Assembly (NCBI GenBank): GCA_027451525.1
Contig: DAIDJF010000018.1
Coordinates: 1-64,000 of the forward strand
Reading direction: 5' to 3'
Source: Ktedonobacterales bacterium
GTDB taxonomy: Bacteria > Chloroflexota > Ktedonobacteria > Ktedonobacterales > Ktedonobacteraceae
DNA length: 64,000 nt
Made by a program: the position numbers and the translations under genes. Under the pieces are notes generated by a model, which saw only the letters and a program-made list of their open reading frames with translations, searched no databases and was not told where the DNA came from. Of this stretch, positions 8,626-16,302 are shown one piece after another. Numbering within the stretch: position 1 is the stretch's first letter; each line of letters opens with the position of its first letter.

Positions 8626-10047
8626 ATGGATATTACAAGACAGCATCCGCAAATGGAGATAGCCAAACAAGGTATTACGGCTAAGAATAGCATTAAAATC
8701 GTTATTGCAGCGCTCTTTCTTTTATTTTTTATGGCTCTTGCTTCTAGTATGTATGTTGTGCTGGCAATGAATTCTGTTGTTCCACTCCCGTTCTCGCTTC
8801 CATTTCAACCAGAGGGGCGCGTTGCCGCACAAGAACAGGCGACCCCCCCACTCTCGCAAACACAAGTGAATAATCTCGCTGCTCAGCATGTGGCGCAGCA
8901 GTATATGCAGGCGTTGCTTACACAGCATTATGCTACCATGTGGTCGCTCCTTGCTCCACAGGTGCAGGCGATGTGGCCCGATGAGAGCACGTTTGCGACG
9001 TTCTGGCAGGTGCGTTATCAGGATTATACGCTACAGCATTTTACGATGACGCCAGCCCATGCTTTGGCGTATTGGATGAACCCGGAAACGATGGCGCAAT
9101 ATAATCAGGTGGAGATGATGCGTGTCTCGTTGCAACTCACATTGAAGGTAACGCCTGCCACGGGACAGAGTGTACCACCAGAAGATCTTGATCCCTCTTC
9201 AGTTCTCAAAAATCTGCCTGTGATCGTTCAACAGATGGCTAATCCCAGCGGACAAGGCCAAAGCTGGCTCGTGTTGTCCGGCGGACCGGCAGATTTGGAA
9301 GCACCAATCTTACCGCCTCTGACGCCTGTGGTACACTCAGTGCAAGTGCCCATTCTTATGTATCACCACGTTTCAGATGCTCCTACCTACAATGTACTGG
9401 ATTTGAGCCTGACCGTCACACCGACGATGTTCAGTCAGCAGTTAGACTATCTCAAAGCACAAGGCTACCACTCAATCACCTTTAATCAGTTAATGAATGC
9501 GCTTTATTATGGCGGACCTTTACCGACGAAACCCATTATTTTCAGCTTTGATGATGGCTACGAAGATAACTATCACTTTGCGTATGATATTCTGCGTCAA
9601 CATAGCTATACGGGCATATTCTACATTATTACTGGCAAGGTCGGCTGGGATGGGCAGATGAACTGGGGACAATTGCAGGATATGCTGCGTCATGGTATGC
9701 AGATTGGTTCGCACACTATTCATCACGTCGATATGGGTGCTGTCTTGCAAGATTCTGAATTGCAGGCGCAACAGGAATTGCAACTCTCCAAAGCTACGTT
9801 GGAGAAAAACCTGGGTATCACTATTCAGTATTTTTGTTATCCCAATGGCGGGCCGTTCAAACATGGCAGTCTGGCTCTGCGTCAGCGCATTATGGTCCTG
9901 TTGGCTGCAGATGGTTATATAAGTGCCACAACAGATCCAGGCATGACCGGTATTGTACAACAGAGTACATTACCTTTCGATATGTTGCGTGTGCGTGTTG
10001 ATGGGCGCGAGTCGATGCTAGGTTTCAAACAAAGTATTCCCGCTTGA
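8626..10047 (+). CDS. Membrane-anchored polysaccharide deacetylase family protein
   Basis: This 473-residue protein has one N-terminal membrane segment (about residues 24-48), a middle region of about 170 residues resembling an NTF2-like spacer, and a C-terminal NodB domain. The deacetylase motifs are VPILMYHHVS at the domain start, SFDDGYEDN (catalytic Asp and metal Asp) and IGSHTIHHVDMG (metal His-x3-His). The family removes N- or O-acetyl groups from peptidoglycan or exopolysaccharide outside the membrane. It ends at an intrinsic terminator (10069-10109) and stands alone. The preceding 250 bases (8375-8625) are AT-rich without a recognised element. Confidence 0.88.
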   Translation: MDITRQHPQMEIAKQGITAKNSIKIVIAALFLLFFMALASSMYVVLAMNSVVPLPFSLPFQPEGRVAAQEQATPPLSQTQVNNLAAQHVAQQYMQALLTQHYATMWSLLAPQVQAMWPDESTFATFWQVRYQDYTLQHFTMTPAHALAYWMNPETMAQYNQVEMMRVSLQLTLKVTPATGQSVPPEDLDPSSVLKNLPVIVQQMANPSGQGQSWLVLSGGPADLEAPILPPLTPVVHSVQVPILMYHHVSDAPTYNVLDLSLTVTPTMFSQQLDYLKAQGYHSITFNQLMNALYYGGPLPTKPIIFSFDDGYEDNYHFAYDILRQHSYTGIFYIITGKVGWDGQMNWGQLQDMLRHGMQIGSHTIHHVDMGAVLQDSELQAQQELQLSKATLEKNLGITIQYFCYPNGGPFKHGSLALRQRIMVLLAADGYISATTDPGMTGIVQQSTLPFDMLRVRVDGRESMLGFKQSIPA

Positions 10048-10068
10048 TGCTTTTTTCGCCGTTTTTGC

Positions 10069-10109
10069 AAAAAGCCAGACCAAACCAGCGCGTTTGATCT
10101 GGCTTTTTG
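10069..10109 (+). terminator. Intrinsic terminator after deacetylase gene
   Basis: AAAAAGCCAGA pairs with TCTGGCTTTTT, followed by further T and G residues. Confidence 0.88.
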
Positions 10110-10148
10110 TTGTCATTACTGCATGATAAAAAGTTGGAGGTTTTAGAC

Positions 10149-10178
10149 TTGACACTCAGCAGTAGCACGCGCTATAAT
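10149..10178 (+). promoter_or_regulatory. Consensus promoter of the PadR regulator gene
   Basis: A perfect TTGACA (10149-10154) and a perfect TATAAT (10173-10178) are separated by 18 bases, 31 bases before the padR start. The operator-like repeat overlaps its downstream edge. Confidence 0.88.
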
Positions 10179-10197
10179 TAAGTCAGAGTTGACATAA
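10177..10197 (+). promoter_or_regulatory. Operator-like inverted repeat, copy 1
   Basis: ATTAAGTCA, four bases, then TGACATAA: GTCA-N4-TGAC is a perfect inverted repeat. It overlaps the -10 box and start point of the padR promoter, a position suited to autorepression. A near-identical copy precedes the MFS gene. Confidence 0.65.
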
Positions 10198-10208
10198 AGG
10201 ATGGAACA

Positions 10209-10790
10209 ATGTATAAGCAGGTAATGCTGTTGGGATTGCTCATGGAAATGCCAATGTATGGGCAGCAGATACGCGAAGTAATTGAGCGTCACCATGACCT
10301 TTTCGCCGATTTTATCAAAAAGCCAACGATCTATTATCAGCTTGAACGGCTGGTACACGACGGCTATTTGGAGATGCGGCGTGAAGTCGTTGAGGCTCCA
10401 GGGCCTGGAGCAGCCCATACAGACCTTGCATTACGTGAGCGCGACATTTACTATATTACTGAGGCAGGACGTGAGCATTTTTCACATCTCTTGCGCAATG
10501 AGCTGAGTTCGTATTCGCCCGCTCTCAGTAACGTTGACGCTTGCCTGTTCTTTTTGCATTATGTCAAGCCAGAAGAGGCGATTACCTTACTGACTGATCG
10601 CTATACCATTGTCATGAATCACCGCCAACAGGTGTTACTGCAGATAGAGAAACAGCAGCTTCACGATAGCGCGCATCAACTCGTCAACGATCACAAACTG
10701 ACGTTGCTCGACGCAGAATTGCGCTGGCTAGAGCGAACAATTGAACACCTGCGCATTTCTCACGTCGTGTCACTACAGGAGAACACGTGA
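10209..10790 (+). CDS. PadR family transcriptional regulator
   Basis: This 193-residue DNA-binding repressor of the PadR family has an N-terminal winged helix (residues 5-85). The family hallmark is seen in LLGLLMEMPMYGQQIREVIE followed by TIYYQLERLVHDGYLE, where YY-x-L-x-R-L precedes the wing. The C-terminal half is a helical dimerisation domain (Vir_C-like), placing it in the longer PadR-s1 type. PadR proteins release DNA on binding small aromatic or drug-like ligands and commonly control adjacent efflux pumps. Here an MFS pump gene follows, and both genes carry the same GTCA-N4-TGAC element. The start has AAAGGA seven bases upstream. Confidence 0.92.
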   Translation: MYKQVMLLGLLMEMPMYGQQIREVIERHHDLFADFIKKPTIYYQLERLVHDGYLEMRREVVEAPGPGAAHTDLALRERDIYYITEAGREHFSHLLRNELSSYSPALSNVDACLFFLHYVKPEEAITLLTDRYTIVMNHRQQVLLQIEKQQLHDSAHQLVNDHKLTLLDAELRWLERTIEHLRISHVVSLQENT

Positions 10791-10840
10791 TGCAACAATG
10801 GACGCATCTCTTAATGGACAGGGTTGTCTTTTTTTTGTAG

Positions 10841-10861
10841 ATTAAGTCAGCTTTGACCTAA
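10841..10861 (+). promoter_or_regulatory. Operator-like inverted repeat, copy 2
   Basis: ATTAAGTCA, four bases, then TGACCTAA matches copy 1 at 10177-10197 except in the spacer and one base. It lies 77 bases before the MFS transporter start and overlaps a TTGACC that could serve as -35 box. Confidence 0.65.
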
Positions 10862-10937
10862 CTCAGGAGTTGTATGTTCAATCTATGTTACTGCTGTGTG
10901 CAGGTGGGTTGAGAAAGAGGGATAACGGGAGTATCCA

Positions 10938-12236
10938 ATGAACCAGACATCAACGTCTAGACGCCCATTATGGTTAATGGCTCTGACAATTCTGATTGAC
11001 TTTACAGGCTTTGGCCTGATTTTGCCCCTTTTGCCTTTCTGGGCGGAACATCTGGGGGCCAATGCCTTTGAAGTAGGATTAATTTTAACGGTTTACGCGC
11101 TGGCGCAGTTCCTTTTCACGCCCGCTCTTGGTGCGCTTTCTGATCGTTATGGGCGCAAGCCGATCATCTTCATTTCGTTATTGATTGAGGTTGCTTCATT
11201 GATCTTTACCGCTCTGGCGGGTACGCTGCCGCTGTTGCTGCTGGCTCGCTTTATCGGTGGTATTGGGGCATCCAATATTGGCTCAGCGCAGGCGGTTGTT
11301 GCGGATGTGACTACGCCCAAAGAGCGCGCCAAGGGCATGGGTTTGATTGGTGCGGCCATTGGTCTGGGTTTTGTGATTGGACCAGCATTGGGGGGTGTGC
11401 TTTCACCATTGGGGCCGACGCTTCCCTTCTGGTGTGCGGCAGGCGTGGCTCTGATCAACGCGTTGCTTGTGTTCTTCTTCTTCCAGGAGACGCGCACGCG
11501 GCAGAGAGAGCCAATGCAGCATCAAACATCAACAGGTATGGGTCTGCGTGTACTGTTTCGGAGTTGGAATACCGCGGCGCGCAATGCTGCCGTTTTACGT
11601 TTGGTGCTGGTCAATTTTCTGCTTACGCTTGCTTTTACCGCGATGGAGGCGGTGTTTGCGCTTTTTGCGCAGCACTACTTCGGCTGGAATACGCCACAGA
11701 TTGGCTATGTCTTTACCTATGTAGGCGTGATTGTCGTTATCATGCAGGGCGGTCTTGTCGGCAGGCTGGTACAATATGTAGGTGAGCAACGCCTACTTAT
11801 CGCGGGATTAGTCTTTTTAGGTGTGGGCCTGCTGTTGCTCGCTGTCGCGGGCACGCGCTTGATCGCACCCAATTTACATATCGCGTTTGTGCTGCTTGCG
11901 CTGGGCATCCTGAGTATTGGCAATGGGGCAGTCAATCCCACGGTCTCTGCCTTGCTCTCGTTTGCCAGTCCCACAGATGCGCAGGGCGAGATATTAGGTT
12001 TGTCGCAAGGTATTGCTGGATTGGGGCGTATTATTGGGCCGCTGGCCGCTGGCGGTCTTTATGCGCTGGTGGGTCCCGGCACTCCCTTTCTTGCAGGTGG
12101 TATGCTATCACTAGCGGCGGCCTTGTTAGCCTTCCCTGTACTGCCTATATTGTCTGAAAGCGGGCGGAGACGGTCGCGTGCAGCAGTAGAAGCAGAAGCC
12201 GACGCACGTCCGGCCACACCTGCCGGAAAGCGATAG
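10938..12236 (+). CDS. MFS efflux transporter (DHA1/TetA-like)
   Basis: This 432-residue proton-coupled antiporter of the major facilitator superfamily has twelve predicted membrane segments. Motif A, GALSDRYGRKPI (about residues 62-73), sits in the loop between helices 2 and 3. The TM5 antiporter motif is represented by GAAIGLGFVIGPALGG. The layout is that of drug/H+ antiporters such as TetA. The C-terminus is a short Arg/Ala-rich cytoplasmic tail. It follows padR by about 150 bases and carries the same operator-like element, which suggests PadR-controlled export of a toxic compound. The substrate is not predictable. Confidence 0.92.
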   Translation: MNQTSTSRRPLWLMALTILIDFTGFGLILPLLPFWAEHLGANAFEVGLILTVYALAQFLFTPALGALSDRYGRKPIIFISLLIEVASLIFTALAGTLPLLLLARFIGGIGASNIGSAQAVVADVTTPKERAKGMGLIGAAIGLGFVIGPALGGVLSPLGPTLPFWCAAGVALINALLVFFFFQETRTRQREPMQHQTSTGMGLRVLFRSWNTAARNAAVLRLVLVNFLLTLAFTAMEAVFALFAQHYFGWNTPQIGYVFTYVGVIVVIMQGGLVGRLVQYVGEQRLLIAGLVFLGVGLLLLAVAGTRLIAPNLHIAFVLLALGILSIGNGAVNPTVSALLSFASPTDAQGEILGLSQGIAGLGRIIGPLAAGGLYALVGPGTPFLAGGMLSLAAALLAFPVLPILSESGRRRSRAAVEAEADARPATPAGKR

Positions 12237-12248
12237 AACTGCAAAAGT

Positions 12249-12287
12249 GTAGCAACCTGCCTGATTATCAAATTGACAGGTTGCTAC
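12249..12287. promoter_or_regulatory. Perfect 11-bp palindrome before a small membrane protein gene
   Basis: GTAGCAACCTG (12249-12259) and CAGGTTGCTAC (12277-12287) form a perfect inverted repeat around 17 bases. The right arm overlaps TTGACA (12273-12278), and TGTATA follows 18 bases later. This could be an operator on a promoter or a weak terminator of the MFS gene. Confidence 0.4.
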
Positions 12288-12322
12288 AGATGTACTTGTA
12301 TAAGAAATCAGGAGGTTTCACC

Positions 12323-12712
12323 TTGGTTGTTCGTATCACTCTTTGGGTACTGCGGGTCTGCGTACTCTGCGGATTAATTCTCGGCATTATTCTTTGGACA
12401 GGAAATGGCGATAGTATTGTCGGGATTCACATGCTATTGGGCATTCTGACCGTTTTATCGCTCTGGGTAATCGCGGTCTTGACGGCGATGGCAAAGGGCG
12501 GCAACTGGGGGCTATCGGGTGGCGCAATTGTCTTGGGACTTGTCGTGACCGCGTTTGGCTTGACGCAAAAAACTATTTTGCCGGAGCCAAATAGCCTGCA
12601 CTGGATTATCCAGATTGTTCATCTGTTGCTTGGCTTGTCTGTAATTGGTATCGCGGAAGCAATGGCGGGTCGCTACAAACGGATGAACGCGGCGAAAGCG
12701 GTTGCCGTATAA
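12323..12712 (+). CDS. Small four-helix membrane protein, function unknown
   Basis: This predicted integral membrane protein of 129 residues has four hydrophobic helices and short loops. I do not recognise a functional family; the layout (two helix pairs, conserved His in helices 2 and 4: GIHMLLG and QIVHLLLG) resembles small b-type-cytochrome-like or DUF-type membrane proteins, which is only a resemblance. The start is a TTG at 12323 with a perfect AGGAGG seven bases upstream; upstream ATG codons lack one. It follows the PadR-linked MFS gene by 86 bases and may be co-expressed. A bidirectional terminator follows. Confidence 0.75.
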   Translation: MVVRITLWVLRVCVLCGLILGIILWTGNGDSIVGIHMLLGILTVLSLWVIAVLTAMAKGGNWGLSGGAIVLGLVVTAFGLTQKTILPEPNSLHWIIQIVHLLLGLSVIGIAEAMAGRYKRMNAAKAVAV

Positions 12713-12744
12713 AATCGTCTGCTACCATGCCAATGAGCATCTAA

Positions 12745-12807
12745 AAAAGACCTCTTGAGCTACACATCTGCCAACAAAATCGGCAGATACGGCTCAGGAG
12801 GTCTTTT
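12745..12807. terminator. Bidirectional terminator
   Basis: AAAAGACCTC...TGAGC pairs with GCTCA...GAGGTCTTTT across a second inner hairpin (ATCTGCC/GGCAGAT). It lies between two convergent genes and has A and T tracts on both sides. Confidence 0.88.
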
Positions 12808-12854
12808 CCATTTATGCATCACAAAGAAACCATCGTGCAAGCAGCATTGCACGT

Positions 12855-14042
12855 TTAGCGTGAGGAGAATGCCTGCTTGCCGGTAATTTCGCGTCCAACG
12901 ATGAGCGATTGCACGGTGTCAGTGCCTTCATAGGTAAAGACAGCTTCAATATCGGCATGGTGACGCGCAATATGATAGTCAAGCAAGATACCGTTTCCAC
13001 CGAGCATTTCACGGGCATCCGCAACGACCTCGCGCGCGAGACGTGCATTGTTCATTTTTGCGAGTGATGCCATTGCCGCTGTCATCTTGCCCTGCTCTTG
13101 GAGTTGACCCAGGCGCAGGCTGAGCATCTGCATACTGGTAACGTTTGCCAGCATGTTGGCTAGCTTATTCTGAATGATCTGGAAATTGGTCAGTGCTTTG
13201 CCAAATTGCACCCGCTCTTTCGCGTAAGCAAGGGCAATCTCATAGGCCGCAATTGCGTGTCCAACCGCCTCCCAGGCGACGCCGGAGCGCGTGGCGGTCA
13301 GCACTTCTGATGTGTCCTTGAAACTGCGTGAAAGGGCTAAGCGATTCTCTGCTGGAATATGCATATTTGTCATGGTAATATCAGCCTGCCAGACGGCGCG
13401 TTTAGCCACTTTACCCGTCATTACTTTGGCCTCGAAACCGGGGGTACCTTTTTCGACGAGGAAGCCTCCTACATTGCCGTCATCATCGCGTGCCCAGATA
13501 ATGACGACATCGGCGAATGATGCGTTGCCAATCCAGCGTTTTGAGCCGTTGAGGATGTACTCGTCGCCAACACGCTGAGCGCGCGTCTCCAACGCAACGG
13601 CATCAGAACCATGGTTTGGCTCGGTCAGACCAAATGCACCAATCTTCTCCATACGGGCCATCGCGGGTAACCAACGCTGCTTCTGTTCCTCAGAGCCGAG
13701 CATTGCAATGGATGACATCGCCAAACCAGAGTGGACGCCAAAGAACGTACACATGCTTGCGTCTGCACGCGCCAGTTCTAACGCAATCAGACCAGAAGCG
13801 ACCGCACTCATACCTGGGCAGCCGTACCCTTTGATGCTGCTCCCTGCGATATGCAGTTCCGCAAACTTGGGGATCAGCTGAAATGGAAATTCTGCTCGCT
13901 CCCAATACTCGTTAATAATGGGAAGAATCTCTTTATCACAAAAGGCACGCACCTTGTCACGTACCGCGCGCTCTTCTGCTGTCAGAAGCTCATCCATCAA
14001 GTAGAAATCTGTATGAAGAGATGGTTGGATATCAACTGCCAT
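12855..14042 (-). CDS. Acyl-CoA dehydrogenase, glutaryl-CoA dehydrogenase-like
   Basis: This 395-residue FAD enzyme introduces a trans-2,3 double bond into an acyl-CoA, passing electrons to ETF. It has the N-terminal helical domain, the middle beta domain (FGLTEPNHGSDA; RWIGNASFADV) and the C-terminal helical domain ending in EAVFTYEGTDTVQSLIVGREITG. The Glu in TYEGTD is at the glutaryl/short-chain-type catalytic position. The start at 14042 is preceded by GGGAG. It is monocistronic, facing a bidirectional terminator. A paralogue lies at 55072-56265. The acyl chain specificity, including whether a carboxyl substrate is decarboxylated, cannot be settled by eye. Confidence 0.9.
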   Translation of the reverse strand: MAVDIQPSLHTDFYLMDELLTAEERAVRDKVRAFCDKEILPIINEYWERAEFPFQLIPKFAELHIAGSSIKGYGCPGMSAVASGLIALELARADASMCTFFGVHSGLAMSSIAMLGSEEQKQRWLPAMARMEKIGAFGLTEPNHGSDAVALETRAQRVGDEYILNGSKRWIGNASFADVVIIWARDDDGNVGGFLVEKGTPGFEAKVMTGKVAKRAVWQADITMTNMHIPAENRLALSRSFKDTSEVLTATRSGVAWEAVGHAIAAYEIALAYAKERVQFGKALTNFQIIQNKLANMLANVTSMQMLSLRLGQLQEQGKMTAAMASLAKMNNARLAREVVADAREMLGGNGILLDYHIARHHADIEAVFTYEGTDTVQSLIVGREITGKQAFSSR

Positions 14043-14303
14043 TGTTTTGCTCCCATAAACTCATCGAATGTCGTGTGCGGTTATCAGTCTTTCGTCAGGA
14101 CTATCAATGATAATATAGTACGTGCTGGCTTGTTACAGATGCAAGAGGTATTATTTTGTCAATGCGCTATGTCCTTATAATAGGAGAATAGTATGCTTCT
14201 GCATGAATTTCTGCCGATAAATCCTGAACAAATATAAACAAGCATGTTATAATAGGATGGGTTCTCGATGTGACTAAGTAGAATTTATAGCAGGGCAGTT
14301 TTT

Positions 14304-15314
14304 ATGAATGATGATGACATATCACATACCTCCTCACCGCAAACATGGCGACAATGGCTCGGTAAAATTCTAGAGAATATCCAAGAGCGTGGACGGATTG
14401 CCAAAGCATTAAACGTGACCAACACAACGCTTTATCGCTGGGTAAATGGGACATCAAATCCGCGTACACACTATTTGTATCGTTTACTGGAAATATTGCC
14501 TGATAAACGTGAAAAACTGCTGACTCTTTTGGAAAAGGAGTTTCCGGGAGTGACAAAAGCTGTACAAGAGATACCTGCATCCTCTTTGGCTCTCATGGAA
14601 GAGGAACGCATTCCCTCCGAATTTTATGATGCTGTTATGCGGGCACGGGCGTTGACGCCTAAAACATTGCGTTTTTCATCGCTTTGTCGCCTGATTGAGC
14701 AACAGATCATGCGTCAGCTAGACCCTGAACGTGTTGGTTTATCAGTTATTATTGCGCTCTGTCTGCCATCTCTGGATGGTCAACTGGTCAGGAGTCTGCG
14801 GGAGGTCATGGGGCAAGGGTCGCCGCCGTGGGCGTATGACCTGGATGCACAAGCTGTATTATTGGGTGCTGAATCGCTAGCTGGATATGCGTTATCTAAG
14901 GGGCGGTTGGTTGTGAAGCAAGATTTGGAGTCACTTAACGACTTTATGCCGGGCTATAGTGGGCCATTAGAAAAAAGTGCGGTTGCTGCCCCAATCATGC
15001 TGGCTGATGAGTTTGCCGGAAGTTTACTTGTGGCAAGCACACAAACGAATTATTTTTTGCCGTTTCGCTGTAGATTAGTAGAGAATTATGCTGATTTGCT
15101 CGCGGTAACACTCAATCAGGAGGATTTTTATCCTCGTGGCAGCATCCAACTCGCCTTTTTGCCTCCTTATGTAGAGCAACAAAAATATTTTTCGTGGGTA
15201 AGTCGCAAACGTATGGAGATCATGAGTGATGCTTTGATGAAGCGGGCACCAATAACGATTGTGGAAGCTGATAAGCGTGCCTGGCAAAAGTTGGAAGAAC
15301 TCCTTCTGAGCTAA
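14304..15314 (+). CDS. Predicted HTH and GAF domain transcription regulator
   Basis: This 336-residue protein has an XRE-like helix-turn-helix at residues 28-65 (GRIAKALNVTNTTLYRWVNGTSNPR is the likely recognition region) and a GAF-type sensor domain at about residues 105-280 (SLREVMGQG, ESLAGYALSKGRLVV, SAVAAPIMLADEFAGSLLV). The C-terminus is an amphipathic helix. GAF domains bind small ligands or chromophores, so this is likely a ligand-responsive cytoplasmic regulator. It precedes the methyltransferase gene by about 60 bases on the same strand, a probable operon. A TTATAAT sequence about 50 bases upstream is a candidate -10 box. Targets and ligand are unknown. Confidence 0.75.
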   Translation: MNDDDISHTSSPQTWRQWLGKILENIQERGRIAKALNVTNTTLYRWVNGTSNPRTHYLYRLLEILPDKREKLLTLLEKEFPGVTKAVQEIPASSLALMEEERIPSEFYDAVMRARALTPKTLRFSSLCRLIEQQIMRQLDPERVGLSVIIALCLPSLDGQLVRSLREVMGQGSPPWAYDLDAQAVLLGAESLAGYALSKGRLVVKQDLESLNDFMPGYSGPLEKSAVAAPIMLADEFAGSLLVASTQTNYFLPFRCRLVENYADLLAVTLNQEDFYPRGSIQLAFLPPYVEQQKYFSWVSRKRMEIMSDALMKRAPITIVEADKRAWQKLEELLLS

Positions 15315-15373
15315 CGGACAATAGGCGTGTAGGTTGTTATTGTCTGAAAATCATGGAGAAAGGAACCTTGATT

Positions 15374-16231
15374 ATGTCTGAGGAACAGGAGCAGGATAAA
15401 AACCTGTATTTTATTGACTCTGAAAGTGGCGCGGAAATGGCACGCCTGATCGATCAAGACCATATTATCACACGCGGCATGGGTGGCTCTTTGCCAGAGC
15501 ATAGTGATCTCTCTGGTATTAACCGCGTGTTGGACTTGGGTTGTGGTCCTGGTGGATGGGTGATGGAACTGGCTTTGGAGTATCCCAACATCCAGGTCGT
15601 TGGTGTCGATGTGAGTCAGCGCATGATTGAATATGCGCAGGCGCAAGCCAGAGTACAGAAGTTAAGTAATACGCATTTTCAGGTGATGAATGCGTTGGAA
15701 CCTTTTACGTTTCCCGATGCATCGTTTGATCTGGTCAATGTGCGTGGTATTGTGCTCTGGATGCCACCTGATGGGTGGCCTGCTTTTATGCAAGAGTGCC
15801 GCCGTGTTTTACGGCCTGGTGGTGTGTTACGGCTTACAGATTATGAAGTGGGTTTTTCTAATTTACCCGCCTTTGAGCGTTTCAATACGATTATTTGCCA
15901 GACGCTGTATCACTTAGGACGAAGCTTTTCAGGCACAGGATTACATTACGGCCTTATCACCATGTTTGCGCGCTTTTTAAAAGAAGCTGGTTTTCAACAT
16001 GTCCAAAGAAAAGCCTATGCTATTGATTTTTCCGCAGGCACGTCGGCCCATCAGGAATTTTGTCGCGATATGACAGCCGTGGCGAAATTGGCGGAATCGT
16101 TTGTGCGTAAAGGGGGCGTGGTAACGCCAGAAGAGTATGAAGAGATGTATCAACAGATGGTGATTGAGATGCAATCAGAAGATTTTTGTACACTCTGGCT
16201 GGCGGTAACAACCTGGGGAGAAAAAGCGTAG
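15374..16231 (+). CDS. Class I SAM-dependent methyltransferase
   Basis: This 285-residue cytoplasmic methyltransferase of the Methyltransf_11/25 type has SAM-binding motif I VLDLGCGPGGW (about residues 55-65), followed by motif II VVGVDVSQRMIEYA, and the post-I acidic residue is visible. The later RRVLRPGGVLRLTDYEVG is the motif III/IV region typical of UbiE-like enzymes. The C-terminal 100 residues form a substrate-specific helical cap. I choose the ATG at 15374 since GGAGAAAGGA precedes it; an ATG seven codons earlier is inside that ribosome binding site. It is likely co-transcribed with the GAF regulator. The substrate is unknown. Confidence 0.85.
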   Translation: MSEEQEQDKNLYFIDSESGAEMARLIDQDHIITRGMGGSLPEHSDLSGINRVLDLGCGPGGWVMELALEYPNIQVVGVDVSQRMIEYAQAQARVQKLSNTHFQVMNALEPFTFPDASFDLVNVRGIVLWMPPDGWPAFMQECRRVLRPGGVLRLTDYEVGFSNLPAFERFNTIICQTLYHLGRSFSGTGLHYGLITMFARFLKEAGFQHVQRKAYAIDFSAGTSAHQEFCRDMTAVAKLAESFVRKGGVVTPEEYEEMYQQMVIEMQSEDFCTLWLAVTTWGEKA

Positions 16232-16259
16232 GAAAACGGTTTAAAATTTTCCTACGCTT
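16224..16259 (+). terminator. Hairpin overlapping the methyltransferase stop
   Basis: AAGCGTAGGAAAA pairs with TTTTCCTACGCTT; the left arm contains the stop codon. It is a probable terminator of the GAF/methyltransferase operon. Confidence 0.7.
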
Positions 16260-16302
16260 ATTGCCGTAAATGCAGCCGGTAGTGAGCGTTACTGTTAGCT
16301 AC

